Positions 43,701 to 55,700 of a stretch of 64,000 bases of DNA are shown here, piece by piece. The position numbers and the translations under genes are program-made. The stretch is from Omphiscola glabra (taxonomy: Eukaryota > Mollusca > Gastropoda > Lymnaeidae). Within the stretch, counting starts at the first letter, position 1; each line of letters opens with the position of its first letter. Below the pieces are notes generated by a model, which was not told where the DNA came from, made no database searches, and saw nothing but the letters and a program-made list of their open reading frames with translations. The DNA is taken from assembly GCA_964017045.1 (NCBI GenBank), contig OZ024809.1, forward strand, positions 372,001 through 436,000. The letters are read 5' to 3'.

Positions 43701-46700
43701 CTGTTAAAAATCTGTATCTGAAATAGATGACTTACCCTTTTCAAAACACATTCCCCAATACTGTTACTCTCTGACCAGTGTTCAACTAAATACAGCAAGG
43801 AGTCCCTCAGTTTGACATGGGCTTCATAGATGGGTGGAATATTGCCAAATATAATTTTAGTGTCTTGTGGAGCCAGGATGGGGCCATTGTACTGATCTGG
43901 TTTCTCAATTTGAGATTTGAAAGTCTGTTAAAAAAAAAAATACAAACATTTTAAAGAAGAAAACTAAACATGTTAAAAACTGCTCATTGAACCTAAGTTC
44001 AACTTAAACAAAGTTGATGAAGAATACACATTTTAATACGATTATGATCAGAGTTTTCAACTAGTCAGGAAATACAAATTTGTTAATGTGCAATTGAGTT
44101 ACAATAACTGACTACAAGATACAATTGATTACAAGGTTTATAAAATGAAGGATACAAATATTTGAGGATATATCTTGAGACAGTTAACTATGAATGATTA
44201 CTTAAGTCACTCATGACTGCAGTATCTATGTATGATAACTCACTCATGACCACAGTATCTATGTATGATAGCTCACTCATGACTGAAGTACCTGTGAGTT
44301 ATAACTTCACTCACTCATGACTGCAGTAATAAAAAACGATTACTTAACTCACTCATGATGGCAGTAACTATAAATGATAACTAACTTACTCTAGACCACA
44401 GTGCATACTTAATTTATATTCCTGAACAAAGGGAAGTAACTCTGTTTTGCCATTAATTTACACTTGTAAAATATTTTTTAAGTCGCTAAAAATTCATTAT
44501 TTATTAATGAATGATAAATGCGTCCAGAAATGAATTAGGTTTAATAAAAATATAACGTTATAGGCAAACAAATATAAAAAAAATTGATTTTTGGCACCTC
44601 GGATGAACATGTGCTATATATATAGAATACTGTACTTGAACAAACTTCGATTGAAAGGGAAACAAGATTAAAAACTTCAGCTTTGTAAATTGCAATCGTA
44701 CAGAACCACAGGAAGTCTAGAGACATGAGATTTCATAGCCATTTTTAAAATAAAAATGAGAGGTGTGTTGCTATGTATTTGGGCGTATCCATTGGAAACC
44801 CCACCCCCCCCACCCCACCCAGGACACATTTAGTTGCAGTTGTCAGGAGTGAGTTCATTACTAAAAGAGAAAAAAACCTAAAGGATCAGGTGCTATCCTG
44901 AAATAAGAAGCCATAAAAGTTGTCAAAGAATTGTGGAGAGTTCTGAGTCAACCCATTCACTAATGTTTTTAAATTATTTAACCCAAATGGTCAGAGAAGG
45001 AAAAAAACTTGGTTGAAATAAAAATCCATGTATGTTAATTTATGTAGTGAAAAGTTAACACTCACATGTAAATTGGTGGGCAGTATACCAACGTAATTCT
45101 AATACTCACATGTAAATTGGTGGGCAGTATACCAACCTAATTCTAATATTCACATGTAAATTGGTGGGCAGTATACCAATGTAATTCTAATACTCACATG
45201 TAAATTGGTGGGCAGTATACCAACGTAATTCTAATACTCACATGTAAAATGGTATGCAGTATACCAACGTAATTCTGTTCTGTCTGCAAGAGTTCCATGA
45301 CAACCATCCGACGTTTGCTAAACTTTGCCACATTTTCATCTTTGTTGTCATGTTTCAGCTCTGCTACAAAAATATACATTGAAATAAAATATATATGATG
45401 TATATACTATATACACATAAAAAAAAAAAAACAACTTATGCTTGCAGGAGTTGAACTGATCCAATTGGTAACATAAATGTAATTCCACAAAATTTAAATG
45501 TATGTACCTGATACGAAGAGAATACAAATATTACTTTCAGGAATAATTTTAAAACAGGTGAACATTTTATTTTTTCATTTTTATATGATACCAGTAATAA
45601 ATTACTTTTTGTGTAATATCATTACCCTATAATTCACTACGGCTTCGTTGTAGTTCATACATTTACCTAATATGGTATCGGATTTATCAGGTGTGTATGT
45701 CACATCTAGGAATGAATCTGGGCTCATGGATGTGGCACTGATGTCTGTCGAGGAAGATCTTCGCTTGTATGCCATGAATGGTGATCCCTCCGTCTCTGCC
45801 ACCAACTCCTGTAATCTTTTCCTCTTGCGATTTTTGGCCATAAGGTTGCTTCTGCTTTGGTGACGAGCTGGGGTTGAGATCTGAATAGAGAGATTTCATC
45901 AAATATACCAGCTGTTTAGAATCATTGTTTGTTGGAAGTAGATAGTTTTTTCTTTTTCTAAATCACTTTTTAGAACTGCTTTGACAGAATGGTAAATGAA
46001 GATACAAAAATGTTTCACAGCAAACTGCACAATAAATCCATGGAGACTATTTGAGACTACAAAGTTACATACTCCAACAGCAAATAATGTTTTTTAAAAC
46101 CCCATATAAATAAATTTAAATTCTTGTAAAAAAAACATACCTTTTCGAAAGTGTAAATTTGTTCATCTGCACATGCTGCCATCTGAATGCAACCCCAGAA
46201 CCACTGAAATAAATTTTATTTCCAAGTTAGGCTAATTAAAATAAGTGAATGAATGATATAACTCTTAAACTTAGAATAAAATATACATAATTTAGCTTTT
46301 TAAATATACGTGAAATGAAAATTTTAAGTTGCCAACTAAAATAAACTATACATTAAAATCAAATAATTTCTTCATAATTCATCCATTGCAATCTTAACCA
46401 ATGAACATAAAAAATAGTTACCTTGAAACACATGCAGTAAAGAAAATCAGAGTCAAGCTCTTACATAGTTTTAACACTTTACTTCCACATAGTGTATGAC
46501 CATACCGATGAAAAATGGGGTTATAAGAGAATTTGTGTAGACGGAAGATATTTATTAAGCTTCATTAATGTAAATATAGGAATCTGTATTACTACAGCTA
46601 GTTTAATTAATAGATGACTTATCTATTGGCTGATGCCAAGAAATGTCTTTGTTTATTGCTCAGGGTTTATTTTTGTTCACGACAAGCAGTGTTACTTTAT

Positions 46701-49700
46701 TAATAGTTGACTACTTGTAACTTACCTCTCCCCTGACAACAAAAGAGGGTAATGAAATTTCCTGAGGAATCTCTTTGACATTCAGGTCATAAACAACAAG
46801 ATGTGTAGCATCCGTTGCACCTGGCTCAGCAAATGTACCACCTTTGGGTGAGAAAAGTAGATTGGCCTGTTACACGTTTCTCTGGTATCAAACAACTGAC
46901 ATAAAATTACTGCTGAACATTAAGCTTTTATTTGAGAATGTACTTCCAAAATTTGATCACACAATTATTTCATTTGAGAATGTACTTTTAAAATTTGAAC
47001 ACACAATTATTTTATTTTAGAATGTACTTCCAAAATTTGATCACACAATTATTTTATCATTAGGAATGGAAAAATAAATGTAATTGCTAGAAACCATTTT
47101 CAATGGTGAGTTCCTCCATGTGACGTTGTTCTTCTGCAGCAAAGCCCAGAAAACTCAAACAGCATTCATAAAATGGTTTCATTCTGTAGCCAATCTGAAA
47201 AAGAGAAATTAAAAAAAAAAGCCACTTTTGGTCATTTTAAAAAGATTTGCACCTTATCGCATACATTCATCTAACAATGGCTGAAATAATCAGGATATGT
47301 TAGTTTTGTTAACAATAGTTATGACCTAATATAGCAAAATAATCTTGCTTAAAGAACATTTAACACAAACTCACTCAAAATAAAACATTTGTAATTCTGT
47401 ATTTCTATCCTAAATTCAATGTTTGTTTAACTTTGTCTAGAGACTAAATTTTTTCTCATTCTGCCTATTTTGTAAAACAGCTCAAAAAAGTATAATTAAC
47501 TAGGTCTTTTACCATTTTAGGGTGATCAGCACATGAGTCTATATCATTCCGATCCGACCACAACCGGTTTATCCAGTCTTCGCTCATGATTGGTTTTCCC
47601 ATGTTTACAGCATACTGAAATTATATAATGTAAAAGAGGCCATAGGAAGTTATTTAGTGATTGATATTGTTTTAAATGGCTGAAAGTGCATTCTAGATAC
47701 CGGTACAAATATTTGAGATTCCTTAAATTAATTGCGATATTTACCAAAAGATCTAGGTTTGACTAGAAAAACTCACCCTGTACTTGGCACCATGAGTAAT
47801 ATTAGCCACCATGTGTGATATTTTAATGCTTTCATCTTTCCGAACACTTCCTCCCATATAATGTACATGGTCTACCAGCCAAATCTTGAATGAGAAGGAA
47901 ATTAATATATTGATTTAAAAATAAAAAACTTGCTCTTATTATATATTTAACTTCCTAACCTAAAGTACTGTCCCTCATAACACAAGTTCCTAAACAATAA
48001 GGCAAATGTCTTTAGTAAATAAAATATTAAGTTAATTTCCATGATGAATTAACTTAGTACAGACAAATACAAATTTAATTTAAAATGAACAACAAATTCT
48101 ACAAACCAATTTTGCTTTGTTTTTGAAACCAGTAAAACAAATGACTAGATCTTGCATGGATAGATTGAAAAGTGGGCGAGCATTGAATGGAAGCGGCTGG
48201 AAAAAGAAAACAAAGTGAAAACATTTACCCACACTGCTATTTTGAAATGCTCTACTTTTTAAAATTGTTAATTTTAATTGATTGGACCATAATAATAGTA
48301 ATTTCAATGGAATTACAGAGGTTATGGAGGGTAACATCATAAATTTCAAATAGTTCACCCAATAGAAGGCTTACCATAAAATCTCTGGCACATCTGTGAA
48401 GAATAGGAGGACCAATAATTCTGACTTGGGCTCGATGCAGCTTACAAAAAAGTTCACCTTCGAAGTTGGCAAGGACAAATGAAATCTCACATTTGCATGC
48501 ATCTTTAACAAGTTCGAGGCCAGTTTCAGAACAATAGACTTCAGATACCCCTTGAATTTTCTAGTAATGATGGAAAGATTGTTAATAAATTAATGACATT
48601 CTTAAAAACATTGTTTTTTTATTGTTAAAATTTCATATGTAACTGGTGCAATACTTATCTAAATATTTAACAACATCTTTATAGTTTTATATATCTTAAA
48701 ATGCATGAAAATACTTTGCAAAAATTAAATATCCAAAGCTTCATTTATGCACTCTAAAAAAATCAAACCAACAACTACTAACCAACCATTATGGGACAGT
48801 TTAAACACATTTCAAAAGATCCAGTACTTTAAGGTGTTAAATGCAGAAGCACTTACCCTGGCAACAGGTTCCAAGGTGTGTGTGTCTTCCCCCACTAAAA
48901 CAACTTTGACTACAACATCATCTGTTTGAGGTAGAAAGAAATCATTAAGAAGATTTCCATTTTGCTTGTGTGTAAATTATTTGCCATTACAATAAATGAG
49001 AACCCTACATTTTGTAGAAAGTAAATGGCATTTCAAACAAATTAATTTACTTACACAGTAATAATATTTAAAAGATTTTTTTTTCAAGCTCATTAAAATC
49101 ATTTTAAGTCAAATAAATATTTCAATCATAGAAATATATTCAAAGCTAAAAAACAAATCATGGAAAAAGCAATAATTGAATTTCAAAAGGCTTTGCACTT
49201 AAATACATAAAGAAGCTACTGAAATGTAAGTTAAAATTTAATGGTACAACATAAAATAGTCAACAGAGGAAAAATAAATATTTTTCTAATAAAATATTTA
49301 AAATAAGTTAAACCATACACCAGTCATGATTATTTGAGTTAGTCATTAAACAATATGAAGAAAATACCATGACCTTTCATGGGGAGTGATTTAATGACAT
49401 ATTTAAACTTGTTTCTTTACTCAAGAAGTTTATGGGTGTCATTAATATTGATAGATCAATGATACTTTAAATGTGCATAAAATATGCACTTTCTGTTTAT
49501 AGACTAAAGTCCAAAAAACATTTTGAGTTGTTCATTTATTAGATGCAAAGTCCTTCTGCCAATTTGTTAAAAGTAAAAACAATTTTTATAAAGTGTTTCA
49601 ACATTATAATACCCTGGACTAGATGATAAAGTTGGCAGATTACTCATCAATCACCTTAAGATAAGCAGCAGGTTGTTGACTTTCACATGATTCATTAAGT

Positions 49701-52700
49701 TATCTCAAAAATTACTATTTTGGCAACTAATTCAAGCTTTTGAACTTGCAACAGTATTACCAGTATGGTAGCTAAGAAATAAATGCTGTGAATGGCTCTA
49801 GGCAGTCATAAGATATCTATAAATAATAAAAGCCTATAATTTTTTTTGTTGCTGCAAGTTTGGAAAGCAGGGGAAAAACACCATATTTGGTAACAAATCA
49901 ATGCTTTGCTTTATTTCAATGAGGAGTTACTTTTGTGTATCTAAAATCTGAAGCGCCAAGATGGGATAAACTATATCACAATTTAAGAAAATTAAATTTT
50001 TTAACTAATATTATTTAATTATATAACCGTTGATGCTTTTAAAAATCTAATTATTTCTAAGCGAACATTTTATTTAGGACATTTAGGAGCCAATAACCTA
50101 ATAATATGTGCATCCTTATTTAAAATGGTGGGAAAAGAATGAATAAAAAAATATTTTATTAAGTCCATTTAACCAGAAGAAGAGATTGTTTTATAAGATT
50201 AACATAAATTTAAGTACTAATAATAAACAAAAGAAAAATATTTACACATATCCCTGTCATTTATTAACTCCAGCTTTGATGACAATACTTAAATTATTTC
50301 CTTTAAACAGGATGCATCAAAACCTGTTGTTTAAATAAACCTGCTGTTTAAATAAACCCGCTGTTTAAATAAACCCACTGTTTAAATAAACCTGCTGTTT
50401 AAATAAACCTGCTGTTTAACAACACATGATTTTTAATTATTTTCTTTAAAAAGTTGCACTTGGTTAAGCAAATTATTTACTTTAAAAACATTATTATTAA
50501 AATAAATCAACCAAAAGTAAAAGCAGTTACATGGATTAATAAGGATTGGGTTAGTGGGAAAGTTATAGGAGAGTAATGTACACTACTTCACCTTCACTAC
50601 AAGAGCTACTATTATTTATATCATCTAAACTGAGAGAGTTCTTGAACTTAGTAGGAGTACCTGTACATAAAGACATAAGATTTTTTTTAAATTTACAACT
50701 ACACTTCATAGACCTTTGGATAATGATAAACCTCACATTCACACTTCAAAAAGGCAAAGAATTTTGAAATCTATATTTTCAGTTTGAAACAAGTCTTACA
50801 AATTACTAAAGTAATGAATCTAAAGGAAAAAATAATAATTTATTTATGAAAGTATCACTTGAGTTGACATCAAGCATGTTACTTGACAGTATAGTTGCAC
50901 CCCATAAGCAAAGACGTGATTACCAATTAGCATCCTAACATATGCCAATACTGATTATTAGGTAGCTGATTTTTATTATTATGTATTTTTCTTTGCATTC
51001 CCTACAGTTGGTCATTATACATTAATCACTATTAAAGAGGGTGAAGAGACAGAGAAGAGGGTGAAAAGACAGAGAAGAGGGTGAAGAGACAGAGAAGAGG
51101 GTGAAGAGACAGAGAAAAGGGTGAAGAGACAGAGAAGAGGGTGAAGAGACAGATAAGAGCGCTTGTCTGAAAATATAATATCAACCTGTGACGAGACAGG
51201 GCAATTAGCCTCTGATCATCTCCATGAAAAAACATAAGAGTTAGACTCTACATATCATGTAGCATATATTAAAGGCTGATGCCATCCAGGTGTCAGGAAA
51301 TGGCAGCAGCACACATTATGTATAATTGCACATAATACTGTTTTGAAATTATTTGTATCAGGGTAAAGAGATTTGGAAAAAGTAGTCAACTTAAATATTC
51401 CTAGCTAGGAATAGCTGCTACTGCCCCGCTCCCATACTATATATGTTCCCAGCACATCAACACATATATCTATTATAGAAAGTTTTATAAAGTGACCAAA
51501 ACACCCAGTCACAACACACCTATAAATTTTATTTGAACTCTAATCATTCAGTTCAGAGGAAAAATGTAATAATATTTAAGTTTCAGCAGTCATTGTGTAA
51601 ACACTGACATAAATATGATCAAAGAAAGACCCCCTTATTGCTGAAAAGAGGTGTGAAGCCATAAGCTGATCTTATTCAGAATGTATAGTGCAGGGGTTTT
51701 TAACCAGGGGTGCCTGTCCCCACTGAGGTGCCAAAGCTAGAAATGGTGTGCAGGAAGTCCCAGAAAAATCAAGTCTATTTACAGTTGTATTTGTCAGGCC
51801 CAGAGGAAATATTATATATTGTGAAATAGTAATAGAGATGGGATGTGGAAATTTTTTTGAATCAAGTGGGGATGCTGGAAAAACGTTGAGAACCGTTGGA
51901 TAGTGGTTAGTACTCAATCTCACATCCAGTCATAGTAGACCTAAAATTTAAAAAATCTAATTCTAATCTAAATCTTAACTCGCTGCTTATATTCTTATTG
52001 ATCCCAAGTTGTATACAAACTGCAAGTAAGCTATTTAAATTTAGTATGCTACTACTAGATTAGTCATGGTTCATGGTATTGCCATTTGCTTTAGTGTTTA
52101 ACCCTCTTGAGATGACTGGGAGGGTCGAGTAATGAAAAAGACAAATGGCAGATTTATTGCCCCGATAATTAAAACATTGAGATTGACTGGTTGGTCTTTG
52201 TACCAGCTAATCAGATTGCTACTTACATATTCCTGCACATCCTAGCATTTTAATAGCAGCCTACTTTGTTTACTAGATTTAGCTGTGTTCAGGATTTTTT
52301 TGTGTCTGACAGTGACATTGAAAAAACTATCCTTAGTGATTTTGGTATTCTAGTAGTGAATCAAAATGATGATGTTGATGATAGTATTGTGAACCCTAGG
52401 TTTAGTATTAGGGGTCCTAACTGGATAGAGATAACCCCTAAGATTTTTATAAAATGTAGGACCTAGTGATGGAACGATTAATCGGGATCGTATCGGAATA
52501 ATAAAAATATCGGGATTTTTCCAAAGCATCGGGAATCGGAGCTGAATAATTCAGACCCGATTCCGATATCAAAACGATTCTTGAAAAGTGCAAATGCTAC
52601 AACCACAACAAATAGTCAATTTTCAGCAGCAAGTATTAAGGTTAACATTTAAACTGATTGCAAACAATAGGAATCCTCTTAGCTGGTGGAAAGCGAACAA

Positions 52701-55700
52701 AGAAGAACTTCCAAGTTTGGCTCTCCTCTCAAGAAAGAATTTATGTGCTCCGCCTTCTTCAGTAGAGAGCGAGATAATTTTTAGTGTAGGTGGCTATATA
52801 TACTCGCCAAAGAGAGACTGTTTAGAACCAACAACTGGAGAGATGCTTATGTTTTTGCACTATAATTTGCGAGTGCTTCAATTTGACTATGATTAAATGC
52901 ATATTCTTACTATCAACTGATTGAACTGAATGAAGTTTTTCTCATTAAAATGGAATTATTTATATTATTTTGAACTCAATACTGCATCTTTGTATTATTA
53001 AAATGGATTTATTGATAGATGTGTTTATATAAAACCTTTACAATACATTGTTATCTAGCATATTGTAAAGATTCAATAGCAAGTTAATAAACTTTTCTAA
53101 TCAATTCTCAACTTTTATATTAATTAATTATGTTAATACCTGGGCACAGTAATACATATATGTAATAATGGCCAGGAATCGGAATCAGAATCGTATCGGA
53201 ATAATTGGGTAGAATCGGAATTGTTAAAAATTCTGGTATCGTCCCATCACTAGTAGTACCTATCATATCATATCATATATATATATAAAAGTGAAAATTT
53301 GTTTGTTTGTTTGTGGGTTTGTCTGTTCCACAAAGGCTTTTACACGGATTGATGGATCTTGACCAAACTTGGCACATGTATCCATCATTATCCAGAAGGA
53401 ACTCTTAAGGGGTTGAGAACTTTTAATTACATTTCGTGTGGGGCCGGGGGCCCCGAATTCGTTTTTTTCTTATATGAGCTATATAAAAAAATTACAAATA
53501 AACTAGTCATATATATAAAAGTGAAAATTTGTTTGTTTGTGGGTTTGTTTGTCTGTTCCACAAAGGCTTTTACACGGATTGATGGATCTTGACCAAACTT
53601 GGCACATATATCCATCATTATCCAGAAGGAACTCTTAAGGGGTTGAGAACTTTTAAGAACATTTCGTTTGGGGCCGGGGGCCCCGAATTCGTTTTTTTCT
53701 TATATGAGCTATATAAAAAAATTACAAACAAATGCTCCTACATGAATGGATGGACATCGATCAAACTTAGTACACGTACACTTGATGATCCATATTCAAA
53801 TACCGAAGGGTACTGAGCTCATAATATCCATTCTTCTGGGGCCGGGGGCCCCATTTCGTTTTTCCTTATATGAGCTATATAAAATTATTAGTAAGCTTCG
53901 ACGACACTATAGGTTTTATGTGAATTGATGGATATAGGCCTAGGGTGGTAGCAATGCACTTCACTGTCCGTACTGAAATATCGGTGGATTTAAAACTAAT
54001 GATATCCAATCTAGAATTTTCCAGAAAGTTCTATAACTTTAAAACGCTATATCTATGGCATTATTCAATAGATTTTAATGGGACAAATTTAAAATTGTAA
54101 CTTCATAACTTACCTGAATGATTATTATAGGGCCCCATCTCAGGCAAAACTAATTCGGTACAATTATGGAATGGGCCCCGAGGCCCCTCTTTAAACTTAA
54201 ATGTACTATAGTTATAGAAATTCATTTAGTCTTATAATTTTTCGTATTCGAAGAATAATTATTACTAATAAAAGACTGTTTTTACACAGTTCGGGGAGGA
54301 TAATACATTTAATCTAGAATGTTCCAGAAAGGTCTATAGGTCAATAGGCTTAGATAACACTTTAATATTTTGTGAATTGATGGATATAGGCCTAACGTGG
54401 TAGCAATACACTGCACTGTCCGTTTTTAGATATCGGTGTATTTAAAACGAAGAATATCCAATCTGGAATTTTCCAGAAAGTTCGATATCTTTAAAAAGCT
54501 ATATCTATGTCACGACCAAATCAGGAAATGGGATAACATTGGAAAGGAGGGTCCCTAGATGAAACGGGATCCCAAAGAGAACAGTATCCTAACGGGATCT
54601 GTAGGCCACCGAGATCGGGGTCCTAATGCAATCCCGGGCCACGCCGGGTATATCGGCTAGTAACCTATAAAAATGCCTCAAAGCATAACTTGGCATAAGC
54701 ACCCCAGATGAGTACTTAAAGCTATTTTTACACTTAATATCCCTCAAATGTTTAGGAGAGAGACCAATGGGTATGCAGACAACTTTCTCAGTAACACCCA
54801 ACTCAAGAGAAGGTCCTGGCCTGGGCATAAATGGGGGCTTGTTCATTGTTAGTAAGAGTGTCTGTAGCAACTGAAAAATAGCCAATGTTGGGGCGGCACA
54901 AGAAAAAGGAGTAGAACCTTGATCCAGAGGTGTCTGAAAGGCCTCTACTCTTAGTCTTTAGGCCTTTTCTTTTACTAAAACACACGTGTTAGGACTAGGA
55001 CGTTAGTGTTAGAACTTATTCTGGCTTCATCCATAAAAAACTCATATGATACAAGTAAGTCAGGCAGTCATGTTTATTCTAAGTTTAACAAAAAAAATTA
55101 CACGCATAAATTAAGCAAATCGGGATAGCTCATTTGCATAAATGTTGACATTTCAGTTTGATTCATGACGTCAAAGATTAGCCATTCAATTTCCTACAAG
55201 AAAATATTTTGGCTGATGTGTAGTTGTGTGTCCGTGACGTGATTTGCGTGGATTCACTCCCCTTATTTTTTAAATATTTTTCTAAATAGAGTTACATTTT
55301 CATTAATATGACGGTGGCAAATTTTTATTGGTTGATTAATTATAATTTGTAAAATTTCATTGGTTGGCCTATTAAATATGTTAATAAGCTCCGCCATTTT
55401 TGAAGATAATCTTAGAGGGTGACCACGCTGTGTTTCATTAATTTTTGGATATTCTTTTCGTTGGAACCTGAAATAAAGTGTGTAAAAGTGTATTCCATGA
55501 AAATGTAAGTTGGGTTATCATTACTTCTTTCTTTTATAATTAATTTTGGCCACTTTTCTTTGTTTTTTAAAAAATTTTCCTACTTTTCAGGGTCAAAACC
55601 CAGCGCCACATTAGGCTAAGGAGAGTGTCAAAACGCTGGTTCCGATAGGGTCAAAACCCTGGTTAGGGAGAGGGTCAAAACCCTGTTACGGAGAGGGTCA

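Noticed and set aside
52227..52248. Alternative ECT2 exon 1: ATG CTA GGA... before a good gtaagt donor, also phase 1
   Set aside because: Encodes only seven residues without promoter motifs; 56402-56429 has a better start context and resembles the family N-terminus. Kept as the fallback.
53359..53928. Open frames of 60-77 codons
   Set aside because: They lie in the repeated 5' part of the Helitron-like element and include non-coding junctions.
54589..54985. Minus frames of 98 and 60 codons
   Set aside because: They straddle the Helitron 3' end and unique intron; no family recognised and no splice logic.
55440..55510. Plus-strand first exon ending ATGAAAAT|gtaagt
   Set aside because: Good donor but no coding continuation and no partner exon found; it lies inside ECT2 intron 1.
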